From: Breznakia pachnodae
Lineage (GTDB): Bacteria; Bacillota_I; Bacilli_A; Erysipelotrichales; Erysipelotrichaceae
DNA length: 64,000 nt
Direction of reading: 5' to 3'
Assembly: GCF_030814225.1 (NCBI RefSeq)
Contig: NZ_JAUSUR010000009.1
Span: 62,001-126,000, forward strand
The position numbers were made by a program, and so were the translations under genes. Positions 36,648-48,265 of this stretch are shown here, in pieces. The stretch's first letter is position 1. Each line of letters starts with the position of its first letter. A model generated the notes under the pieces. It searched no databases. It saw only the letters and a list, made by a program, of their open reading frames with translations, and was not told the origin of the DNA.

Positions 36648-36956
36648 TTATAGTATCTTCTTATATAATTCAATAATTTCTTCAGCTATTATCTTGAAAC
36701 TTTCTGCACTCATCATTTGGTCTTCTGCATGAACCAGCAATAAGTCGAAGTCAAGTTTTTCATTATTTGCTTGTTTTGTCAGTAACTGCATATGAGCCTG
36801 ATGTCCACCAACAAAGAGTTCTTCACCCTCACTTAATAAACGTTGTGCTTCTTCAAAGTCACCTTTCTTTGCTTCCTGAATCGCATTAATGTAATTGCTT
36901 CTAGCACTACCTACAGCAGAAATAATCTGAAAACTAATTAATTCTAAATCATTCAT
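36648..36956 (-). CDS. PTS lactose/cellobiose-family EIIA
   Basis: 102 residues, three-helix EIIA of the LacF/ChbA family. The active histidine is in LLVHAEDQMM. Paralogous to the EIIA at 18592-18903. Encoded one base downstream of the EIIB gene in the same operon. Confidence 0.92.
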   Translation of the reverse strand: MNDLELISFQIISAVGSARSNYINAIQEAKKGDFEEAQRLLSEGEELFVGGHQAHMQLLTKQANNEKLDFDLLLVHAEDQMMSAESFKIIAEEIIELYKKIL

Positions 36957-36957
36957 T

Positions 36958-40003
<3,046 letters not shown>

Positions 40004-40093
40004 ATGCTTCTACCTCCTGTTTACACTTAAATCTTACAGGATGAAAATAATTGATTCATTATCATGATTTTCAACTGAGTTTGGAATTCTGTG

Positions 40094-40954
40094 CTAATGA
40101 AAGCAATAGATGTATACAATTCTGATTGTTAGAAGCACAACTAAAACGGCTCCATAACGAATCGGCATGTCCAAAATATTATGTGCGATTGAATTACCTA
40201 CTGTATGATTCTTTATCTTTATATTTCTCATAACATAAATAATCATCATTGTAAGTATAGAAACGATAAATAAAATCATGTAGTTCATTACATTAAAATC
40301 CAATAGGGGAATAAATCCTGTTCTTATAAATACTAAACCACCATCAATTACTCTAATTGAATCAACGGATAAGACAAAGGTAGAACTCAATAAGAATAAT
40401 GCTGCATAAGAAATGTAATTACTCCCTACAAATACTCCATACTCATAACCTATAGCAAATGCTAAATAGAAATGAAGCATTTTTACACTAATATAAATGA
40501 GTGGTTCTACTACCGTAAAATTAAAACCATAAAAAAGAATCGAAGACAATACACCTAATAATATCATTGGAACACAACGAATAATCGCATTCCAAAATAT
40601 ATCAACGACTATTTTAACTGATAAAGCTTCTTGATGTGTTTCCTTAATATCATTCTTCCTGACTTTATTCATTTCTTTATAAATATGCTTCACATTACCA
40701 AATACTAAATCTTGTTCCTCTAGATAAAGAACTGGTATATTTCTTTTTCCTGCATCTTCTTCAAGTGATTTAGCAATAAATCTTGCTTGAGGTGCAATAA
40801 TTATAATATCGGAGTGAGATAAAGCATCTACATAAAAATTAATTCGACATGCTATAAATGTATCATTAAATTCATTTTCGGTAGCATACTTACTTAACTT
40901 CTTAGCTAGTATATCTGTAGTGATTCCTGATGTACAAACCAATGTCACTTTCAT
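40094..40954 (-). CDS. Unusual small protein: EIIB-like domain joined to five membrane helices
   Basis: 286 residues from the ATG at 40954 (GGTGAG just upstream). Residues 1-95 resemble a lactose/cellobiose EIIB with the phosphocysteine loop KVTLVCTSGITTDILAKK (C7). Residues about 118-285 form about five hydrophobic helices, half of a normal EIIC, and show no EIIC substrate-loop motif (NEP). It sits between the PRD regulator, whose stop lies within its ribosome site, and the complete PTS. It may be a degenerate permease or a membrane-bound phosphorylation sensor for the regulator; both are inference. Confidence 0.7.
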   Translation of the reverse strand: MKVTLVCTSGITTDILAKKLSKYATENEFNDTFIACRINFYVDALSHSDIIIIAPQARFIAKSLEEDAGKRNIPVLYLEEQDLVFGNVKHIYKEMNKVRKNDIKETHQEALSVKIVVDIFWNAIIRCVPMILLGVLSSILFYGFNFTVVEPLIYISVKMLHFYLAFAIGYEYGVFVGSNYISYAALFLLSSTFVLSVDSIRVIDGGLVFIRTGFIPLLDFNVMNYMILFIVSILTMMIIYVMRNIKIKNHTVGNSIAHNILDMPIRYGAVLVVLLTIRIVYIYCFH

Positions 40955-40955
40955 C

Positions 40956-42815
40956 CTACTCACCACCTTTGATAATTTCTATAAACTTATCTAATGATGT
41001 ATCGCTTATCAATGCATTTACTTTATTAATATCACTTACAATCGATGTGATTAAGTCACTAATCTCATTTAGAATTAACAAGTCTTCATTTGGAAGTGCC
41101 ATTAAAATAACTAATTGAACTTCTCCAAATTTCCATTTTATTGGTTTCTTTAAACTTATAAAACTTAATATAACTCGATAACCCTGATAATTAAATGGAT
41201 GTGGTATTGCTACTAGATTACCTACTTCAGTGGAACTACTATCTTCTCTCTGCATTACCTGATTATAAAAATCTTCATCAACATCATCATAAACTGATAC
41301 TATATTGTTACATAAAAACTCTAATACTTCTTCTTTACTAGATAGTTTAACATCTTTAAAAAATAACTTAATATTGAGCATTGTTGATAGTTCTTCCAAT
41401 AGAGTTAATGATTGAATTGCTTTATCTACCTTTGCAGCACTTCGCTCATTAAAAATCATATCAATTATTATAATTGATATATCAGTTTTTATATTTAATG
41501 GAATTGTAGTTAAAATACATAACGTGTTTGAAAAGTCATAATCCTCTAACATAAACGAAGATAATAAAACTAGGTTCTCTGGTTTAAAATGATAGCGATC
41601 AATTAACCTATGCTGTAATAACTTTGCTGTTCCTCTTCCAGAAGAACATACAACTACAATTTGTTTATCAATGACAGGTTTCTTTCTTTTATCTAAAGCA
41701 ACAGCAAAATGTAAAGCAAGATATGCTATCTCATCTTCATTCGACTTTAAACCATACTTATCTTGAATAACAGTTGATGCACATAATGCTAATTCATATC
41801 CTTTGGACATTTCACGCTTGATATCAGTTAGGTTTGGATTCTCCTGTTTTAAACCAAACTTCAATCTTGATAACAATGGTTGAATATGAAGTGCTAATGC
41901 TGTTTTCAGTTCTTGATCATTATTAAAATCAATGTTTTCTTTCTGCTTAATATATTCTAAGATATCATCAATACATGCAAATATATCCTCGGAAATGGTT
42001 TGCCCTATTAAAATTCTTTTCCCTAACAGATGCATAATAATATAATGTTCTTCACTATTTGGTATATGTATATCAAACTCATTTTCAAATTTTTGGACAA
42101 TTTCTTTTGCTGCTTGTTTTTCCTTTTCGATATTATCTTGATTATCACTAAATGTCTGTTTTTCCATTACATTGTCAGATTTTATTCGATTAATTGCAAT
42201 TACACAATGTTGAACTAAATTATAGAAATTAATATCATTTAGGATTAAATCATATTTCTTAATTGTATCAAACAATATCTTTTGAATCTTAATAGTCATT
42301 TCTTCATTATTATTTTGTTTTGAACTCTTTACTTCATGAGCATAACAAATCCGTTTATTTACTTCACTACCTTTAAGTTTTATTCCATACTTGGGTTTCT
42401 TAGAAATTGTTAAATCATATTTTGCGACAATCTCTTTCACCACTGGCATTAATCGATCCAGTGTTGCTCTGCTTACAAATAATTCATCTGCAATATCTTC
42501 TATTCGGATATAGTCTTCATTTTCCACTAATCTTCCAATCATGTAATTGATTCGATTCTCAACTTCATCACTTGCTATATGTTCCTTTAAAAAGAAATTA
42601 TAAAAGTCATTTTCATTTTGAATGTTTATACTATAACCTTTCGTCAAATGATAACTAATTGAGAATCCATATTCTTCACAGTTACTTTGATTTATGTTGA
42701 TTAAATTCTTAATTGTTTTTGAAGATAACTGCATCTTTGATGATAATTCTTTAACTGTAACTGAATGATCAGTTTCATACAAAAGTTGTATTATTTGAAT
42801 CCATCTTTTATCCAT
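40956..42815 (-). CDS. PRD-domain transcriptional activator (LicR/ManR type)
   Basis: 619 residues. N-terminal helix-turn-helix domains (LSSKMQLSSKTIKNLI; DELFVSRATLDRLM), two PRDs (about 170-385: LMHLL-type region IIMHLLG and IAYLALHFAV), an EIIB-like domain that keeps the cysteine (IVVVCSSGRGTAKLL, about residue 396) and a C-terminal EIIA domain with histidine in LVAIPHPF. It reads into the small EIIB-membrane gene and the complete PTS, which it very probably activates. Confidence 0.91.
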   Translation of the reverse strand: MDKRWIQIIQLLYETDHSVTVKELSSKMQLSSKTIKNLININQSNCEEYGFSISYHLTKGYSINIQNENDFYNFFLKEHIASDEVENRINYMIGRLVENEDYIRIEDIADELFVSRATLDRLMPVVKEIVAKYDLTISKKPKYGIKLKGSEVNKRICYAHEVKSSKQNNNEEMTIKIQKILFDTIKKYDLILNDINFYNLVQHCVIAINRIKSDNVMEKQTFSDNQDNIEKEKQAAKEIVQKFENEFDIHIPNSEEHYIIMHLLGKRILIGQTISEDIFACIDDILEYIKQKENIDFNNDQELKTALALHIQPLLSRLKFGLKQENPNLTDIKREMSKGYELALCASTVIQDKYGLKSNEDEIAYLALHFAVALDKRKKPVIDKQIVVVCSSGRGTAKLLQHRLIDRYHFKPENLVLLSSFMLEDYDFSNTLCILTTIPLNIKTDISIIIIDMIFNERSAAKVDKAIQSLTLLEELSTMLNIKLFFKDVKLSSKEEVLEFLCNNIVSVYDDVDEDFYNQVMQREDSSSTEVGNLVAIPHPFNYQGYRVILSFISLKKPIKWKFGEVQLVILMALPNEDLLILNEISDLITSIVSDINKVNALISDTSLDKFIEIIKGGE

Positions 42816-42899
42816 AAATTTCTACCCCATTAGTTTCACTTGATATTACTTATAATCATTATTCTTTATTTTCTTATTATCCCTCATATATCTTTATTA

Positions 42900-42935
42900 T
42901 ACAAAAAAGTTGTATTTCCACAATACAACTCTTTG
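42900..42935 (-). terminator. Terminator of the aldo/keto reductase gene
   Basis: AGTTGTATT/AATACAACT stem, 4-base loop, followed by TTTTTTGT on the minus strand. Confidence 0.85.
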
Positions 42936-42957
42936 TCATTTACTTAATTTTACTACT

Positions 42958-43938
42958 TTATAATGCACCAACAATTTTGTGTGGTTCGTACAATTCTTCT
43001 AAATAATTTATTTCTTCTTCACTTAGTTTTACATCAATTGCAGCAACTGCATCTTCAATATGAGATATCTTTGTACCCCCAATAATTGGAGCTACAACTG
43101 GTTGTTTATGTAATAACCAAGCAAGGGCAATGTGTACTCTTTTTACACCTTTCTTCTCAGCTAGTTCTGCTACTCTTTCCACAATCTTACGGTCTTGTTC
43201 TTCTGTACTATCATACTTTTGTTTTGCTGTTTCATCACTTTCAAAGCGATATGTTGTAGCATCCCAATCACGTGTTAATCTTCCTGCAGCAAGTGGACTA
43301 TATGGAGTTAGAGCTACTTTCATATCATTACATAATGGAAGCAATTCTCTCTCATCCTCACGATAAATCATGTTGTAGTGATTTTGCATTGATACAAACT
43401 TTGTCCAACCATTCTTTTCAGCTACATATTGTGCTTTTTGAAATTGCCATGCATACATTGCGCTTGCACCAATATAACGTACTTTTCCTAATTTCACTAA
43501 ATCATGCAAAGCTTCCATTGTTTCTTCAATTGGAGTATTGTAGTCCCAGCGATGAATAATATATAAATCAATATAATCCATTCCTAGTCGCTCTAAACTT
43601 TTTTCCACTTCATGGAAGATTGCTTTTCTAGATAACCCATAACTATTTGGTCCTTTATGCATTGGCATAAAGACCTTTGTAGCGATAACAACTTCTTCAC
43701 GATTTGCATAATCTCTAATTGCTCTACCTAGTATTTCTTCACTTGATCCATCTGAATAAATATTAGCTGTATCAAAAAAGTTAATTCCTTCATCTAACGC
43801 TTTTTTAATAACAACACGACTCTTTTCTTCATCTAAGACCCACTTATGAAATCCTTCTGTTACTTGGCCAAATCCCATGCATCCCAAACATACTCTGGAA
43901 ACATCTAATCCTGTATTTCCTAATTTTACATATTCCAT
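42958..43938 (-). CDS. Aldo/keto reductase
   Basis: 326 residues from the ATG at 43938 (AAAGGAAA upstream); the 30-residue extension upstream is not conserved-looking. GNTGLDVSRVCLGCMGFGQ is the family start. The catalytic tetrad is visible as D and Y in FFDTANIYSDG, K in ATKVFMP and H in YIIHRWDY. The C-terminal APIIGGTKISHIEDAV binds the NADP phosphate. It reduces aldehydes or ketones with NADPH; substrate unknown. Monocistronic. Confidence 0.92.
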   Translation of the reverse strand: MEYVKLGNTGLDVSRVCLGCMGFGQVTEGFHKWVLDEEKSRVVIKKALDEGINFFDTANIYSDGSSEEILGRAIRDYANREEVVIATKVFMPMHKGPNSYGLSRKAIFHEVEKSLERLGMDYIDLYIIHRWDYNTPIEETMEALHDLVKLGKVRYIGASAMYAWQFQKAQYVAEKNGWTKFVSMQNHYNMIYREDERELLPLCNDMKVALTPYSPLAAGRLTRDWDATTYRFESDETAKQKYDSTEEQDRKIVERVAELAEKKGVKRVHIALAWLLHKQPVVAPIIGGTKISHIEDAVAAIDVKLSEEEINYLEELYEPHKIVGAL

Positions 43939-44062
43939 TTTTATTTTTCCTTTCAGTTTTGATCCAAATTCATATTCATTTAGTTTTATAAATCTATTTC
44001 TATCGTCATTATATATGCTGGAGTTCACTCCAAGTCAATAGTTTATTTTTAAAAATATCTAT

Positions 44063-44105
44063 ATACAAAAAAACCAACGAATCATTTAGATTAATTCGTT
44101 GGTTT
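44063..44105 (-). terminator. Terminator of the 44112-45641 gene
   Basis: 12-bp stem AAACCAACGAAT/ATTCGTTGGTTT, 11-base loop, TTTTTTTGT after it on the minus strand. Confidence 0.85.
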
Positions 44106-44111
44106 CGTTAT

Positions 44112-45641
44112 TTAACTAAACAGTCGAGTGAATGTAGTAATATATTTTTCTTCATCATCTACTGCATTCAGTAATAATTTCTTTTCACTATTTTTCATTT
44201 CAACATCTAATACTGCAACAATACCATCATAGATTATTCTACCTTTGAATGGAAGCAACAGTGTATTTAACCAGTATGGAGGTTTTTCTACCAACACCGT
44301 TCTCATGTCAGAATGTAAACCTGCGATTTTGTAGATATTTTCTTTACGATCCATTAATAAGGCATAATCCATACCTACTTCACAAACAATAAAAGAATCT
44401 AAAATACCTAGTTTGAAATCTTCTGCTACCTGTAGATAATCATCAGGGAAATCAAATGGATTTTCCGATACAAAATCATCAATAATATGTTTATGATTAA
44501 ATAGATGTTCTCTAATATCTATTAAGCTTTCCACGCTGTCAAATTCACGATCAACAATACTGTATACGTCATCATTTATTTCATATAAATCATTGGTATA
44601 CTGCAACAATGCCATATATACGTCAAAGAACTCTTCTACTTCTTCGTAAGAAAAGATTCTACTTTCTTCTCTATGTTTAATATCCTCATTTGCATAATAT
44701 TCATTCCAAGTATTTCCCACAAGAGCAGCACTAAACATATTCTTTTGAACTTCTTCTAACTGGGAATAATCCACACCTTTCAACTTTGATTCATCAATCA
44801 GTTGAGTAAAGAATGGCTCGCTCAAAATACTAATATTAAAATGTGGAGCAAGAACTAAACGTCTATATAAATACCATAAGATTGGATTTTCACTATCATT
44901 TTCCATCTTATCAAAAAACTTTTTCACTTTTGGATTATGTGCATTATATCCATACTCTGCCATAGCAATATATTCCTCTTTTGTGCGGTAGTGAGTATAT
45001 TGGAAGTCATGATATTGTCCTTCAATAATTACTTCAATATCAGATTCATACCACTCTGTATATTGATTATATGCAATCACAATATCATTATCCAACTCTT
45101 CATAGACAAATGCATAGAAGCGTAAATTATTGCTATCCATAATCATGTCATATACTTCAAAGATATCAACTTCTTCCATTAATTCACTAACAACCTGTGC
45201 AATTAACTTTGCCGGGAAAATTCCATGAGTTCTTAATACTCCATGTATAACTTCTTCGACATCCATACGTAAAGAAGATTCTTCAGATAATTTTTTTCCT
45301 AAATTTCTTTTTAGAATCTCCGTTAGTTCTTCTGGTATTTCAAATTGATTAATGCCACTCAAAAACAAAAACCCTTTGTTTGAAAGTACACTAAGAAACT
45401 CTGAATAATACATCTTATTTTGAAACTTCCCTGCTAACATACTTTTCAAAATTTTTAATTCACTTTTTCCAATATAAGAAAGAAATTCTTCTCTTGAACA
45501 ATTATCATAGAACTTAACGATTTCATCATACATTTTATACCTAGATAGTTGATCATATCCTTTAGGATTATCAACCGTCTGTGTATACATTTCAAAAATA
45601 TATTCTTTTCTTATATGTTTTAGCAGCTCTCTAGCTTTCAT
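44112..45641 (-). CDS. Conserved-looking hypothetical cytosolic protein
   Basis: 509 residues, no signal peptide and no membrane helix; rich in Glu, Asp and aromatic residues and predominantly helical. An aromatic-rich stretch YNAHNPKVKKFFDKMENDSE lies in the middle, and the C-terminal 100 residues look like a small beta domain (FIVCEVGMDYALLMDRKENI). I cannot assign a family. It is a single-gene unit with its own terminator, downstream of the UvrA-like gene in the same direction. Confidence 0.75.
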   Translation of the reverse strand: MKARELLKHIRKEYIFEMYTQTVDNPKGYDQLSRYKMYDEIVKFYDNCSREEFLSYIGKSELKILKSMLAGKFQNKMYYSEFLSVLSNKGFLFLSGINQFEIPEELTEILKRNLGKKLSEESSLRMDVEEVIHGVLRTHGIFPAKLIAQVVSELMEEVDIFEVYDMIMDSNNLRFYAFVYEELDNDIVIAYNQYTEWYESDIEVIIEGQYHDFQYTHYRTKEEYIAMAEYGYNAHNPKVKKFFDKMENDSENPILWYLYRRLVLAPHFNISILSEPFFTQLIDESKLKGVDYSQLEEVQKNMFSAALVGNTWNEYYANEDIKHREESRIFSYEEVEEFFDVYMALLQYTNDLYEINDDVYSIVDREFDSVESLIDIREHLFNHKHIIDDFVSENPFDFPDDYLQVAEDFKLGILDSFIVCEVGMDYALLMDRKENIYKIAGLHSDMRTVLVEKPPYWLNTLLLPFKGRIIYDGIVAVLDVEMKNSEKKLLLNAVDDEEKYITTFTRLFS

Positions 45642-45761
45642 ATTGTATCCTCATACTTCCTGTCATTGAAATTGTAGCATAATCTATTCATAAATACATC
45701 GTATAAGAAAGAAAAATAGTCATCATTTCTGATAACTATCTCCTCTTACTTCTATTAATTA

Positions 45762-48002
45762 TTATTTTAAAAATTCTGAAGTTATGGTATCTTTATCTGC
45801 AAACTCTTTTACTGGACCTGAGTATACAACTTCTCCACCATTCTTACCTGCATCCGGACCAATATCAATAATCCAGTCTGATTGTTTCATAACCTCTGTA
45901 TTATGTTCGATTACGATAACTGTACTTCCATTATCTACTAGTCGTTGAAGTAGTACTAACAATTCACCAACATTCGCCATATGTAGTCCAGTTGTTGGTT
46001 CATCCAGAATATAGATATTTCCTGTTTTATGTAATTCATTTGCAAGTTTGATTCTCTGACATTCTCCACCAGACAATGTATCCATCATCTGTCCTAATGA
46101 AAGATATCCTAATCCTACTTCATTTAAAGTACTAAGTGCTTTCTTAATCTTAGTGTTTCTAAAGAACTCTAATGCTTCACTAACTGTCATCTTAAGAATC
46201 TCTACTATGTTATAGTTTCCTAGTTTGTACTGTAATACTTCTTTTTTGTACTGAGTTCCATTACAGACAGAACAGGTTGTTTTCACGCCTTCCATGAATG
46301 CAAGTTCGGTTACTACATAACCTTTTCCTTGACAGTTCTCACAAGCACCTTTGGAGTTAAAACTGAAAAGTGCTTTATCCACATTGTGTTTCTTTGCATA
46401 GCTATCACGAATCGTATCTAATATCTTTGTATAAGTTGCAAGGTTTGAACGATTAGATTTGTGTAGTGCACTTTGATCAATAACGATTGCTTCTGGATGT
46501 TGTTTCACAAACTCACCAAAGATAAGTGAACTCTTACCTGAACCTGCTACTCCGGTAATTGTAGTGAATACACCTTTTGGAATCTTTGTGGTTACATTCT
46601 TCAAGTTGTTTAAAGTTGCATTCTCAATTAAGAAATAATCATCACTCACTCTTGGTGTATCATTTAGTTCTAACTTTCTACTTAGATACTTTCCAGTTAG
46701 ATTATCTGCAACCTTCAATTCTTCTAAAGTTCCTGTAAACATAATCTCTCCACCTTGACTACCAGCCAGAGGTCCTACATCTACAATAAAGTCTGCTACT
46801 TCAATAACATCAGGATCATGTTCCACTACTAAGATGGTATTTCCTTTGTCTCTTAACTTCTGAAGCATCTTATTCAAATTCTGTACATCTCTGGGATGAA
46901 GTCCTGTACTTGGTTCATCAAAGATATATAGAATATTATTCAAACTACTGTTCAAATATTGAACTACTTTAATTCTTTGAGATTCTCCTCCAGACAATGT
47001 TGTTGTCTCTCTAGATAATGTCAGATAATCTAGATTCATATCCACTAAGTTTTGAAGTCGTATCACCATCTCATCAACAATCGGCTTCACTTCTGGATGA
47101 TCTACTCTCTTCACAAAGTCTAATAGATCTTTCAATTCCATATGTGTTGCATCATCAATATTCTTTCCTTCAATTGTACTACTCAATGATTTTGGATTTA
47201 ATCGCTTTCCACCACATGCTTCACATGTGCAAGAAGTTGTATACTCCGCAGCTCTTCCTTGTGTTGTTTCTGAATGTCCACTCAAATCACGATCTACAAA
47301 TAATCTTCTAAATCGATAAATGATTCCTTCAAATTCTGTTGTATAAGTACCACCTTTGTGTGGAACTTTTACTTTCTCTCCATGCCCATATAATAACTTA
47401 TCAAGTAATTCCTTTGGATATTCATTTAGTGGCAGATACTTATCAAACAGTCCTACCTCTGCAAATGAATTATAATACCAAGTTCCTTTTTTGAATGTGT
47501 TAAACTTTACTGCTCCATCATCTAATGACTTACTCATATCGATAATACTATCCAGGTTTGGTGTAACTACTGTTCCAATCCCATGACAAACTGGACACAT
47601 TCCCTCTGGATCATTAAATGAATAAACATGTGAGTATCCGACAAACGGAGTTGCTACACGAGAATATAATAATCTAAGAAAACTGTATATGTCGGTTCTT
47701 GTTCCTAATGTGGAACGTGCATTACCACCTAATCGTTTTTGGTCTACAATAAAAGCGGGTGATAAATTCTGAATACTGTCTACATCTGGCTTGTGATACT
47801 TTGGTAAATATGTTTGAACAAACGTGCTATACGTCTGATTCATCTGTCTTCCAGCTTCATTCGCTATTGTATCAAACACAATTGACGACTTACCGGAACC
47901 TGAAACACCAGTAAAAATTGTAATCTTGTTCTTTGGAATCTCCAGAGTAATATTCTTTAGATTATTCTGTTTCATTCCTTTTAAAATAATTGATTCACTC
48001 AT
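45762..48002 (-). CDS. Short UvrA-type ABC ATPase (UvrA2/DrrC class)
   Basis: 746 residues against about 940 for UvrA. Two ABC halves are complete: Walker A GVSGSGKSSI and GVAGSGKSSLI, signatures LSGGESQRI and LSGGECQRI, D-loops FDEPSTGLH and LDEPTTGLH. Zinc-binding CxxC pairs are at CPVCHGIG, CEACGGKR, CENCQGKG and CSVCNGTQ. The shortage lies in the first half, where the UvrB-binding/DNA domain is reduced. Such short UvrA homologues are known as UvrA2 and as drug-self-protection DrrC; a DNA-repair or antibiotic-tolerance role is possible. Alone, not with uvrB. Confidence 0.88.
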   Translation of the reverse strand: MSESIILKGMKQNNLKNITLEIPKNKITIFTGVSGSGKSSIVFDTIANEAGRQMNQTYSTFVQTYLPKYHKPDVDSIQNLSPAFIVDQKRLGGNARSTLGTRTDIYSFLRLLYSRVATPFVGYSHVYSFNDPEGMCPVCHGIGTVVTPNLDSIIDMSKSLDDGAVKFNTFKKGTWYYNSFAEVGLFDKYLPLNEYPKELLDKLLYGHGEKVKVPHKGGTYTTEFEGIIYRFRRLFVDRDLSGHSETTQGRAAEYTTSCTCEACGGKRLNPKSLSSTIEGKNIDDATHMELKDLLDFVKRVDHPEVKPIVDEMVIRLQNLVDMNLDYLTLSRETTTLSGGESQRIKVVQYLNSSLNNILYIFDEPSTGLHPRDVQNLNKMLQKLRDKGNTILVVEHDPDVIEVADFIVDVGPLAGSQGGEIMFTGTLEELKVADNLTGKYLSRKLELNDTPRVSDDYFLIENATLNNLKNVTTKIPKGVFTTITGVAGSGKSSLIFGEFVKQHPEAIVIDQSALHKSNRSNLATYTKILDTIRDSYAKKHNVDKALFSFNSKGACENCQGKGYVVTELAFMEGVKTTCSVCNGTQYKKEVLQYKLGNYNIVEILKMTVSEALEFFRNTKIKKALSTLNEVGLGYLSLGQMMDTLSGGECQRIKLANELHKTGNIYILDEPTTGLHMANVGELLVLLQRLVDNGSTVIVIEHNTEVMKQSDWIIDIGPDAGKNGGEVVYSGPVKEFADKDTITSEFLK

Positions 48003-48046
48003 ACTTTATATCCTCCTCCATTCATTATCGGACAACACAAAATACA

Positions 48047-48070
48047 ATCAGTTTTTATTTACAAACTGAT
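48047..48070 (-). promoter_or_regulatory. Hairpin in the leader of the UvrA-like gene
   Basis: ATCAGTTT/AAACTGAT 8-bp stem with 8-base loop, 45 bases before the start. It may be a leader hairpin or attenuator; weak evidence. Confidence 0.4.
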
Positions 48071-48206
48071 GGACTTGAGACATGTATATTTTATGTGTCG
48101 GATTTCCAATTATACACAACAACATTTCAAATGTAAAGGATAAAATACGATTGTTTATTATCAATTTTTATCGAGTCATTTTTCATTGTTTTATCATCCG
48201 AGAATA

Positions 48207-48241
48207 CAAAAATTGCGAAAGAATATTTTCGCAATTTTTTC
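48207..48241. terminator. Terminator of the lectin surface gene
   Basis: 13-bp stem AAAAATTGCGAAA/TTTCGCAATTTTT with 6-base loop; symmetrical, so it can also work on the plus strand. Confidence 0.88.
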
Positions 48242-48265
48242 AGAGTTTTAAGAGTATAAAACTAA

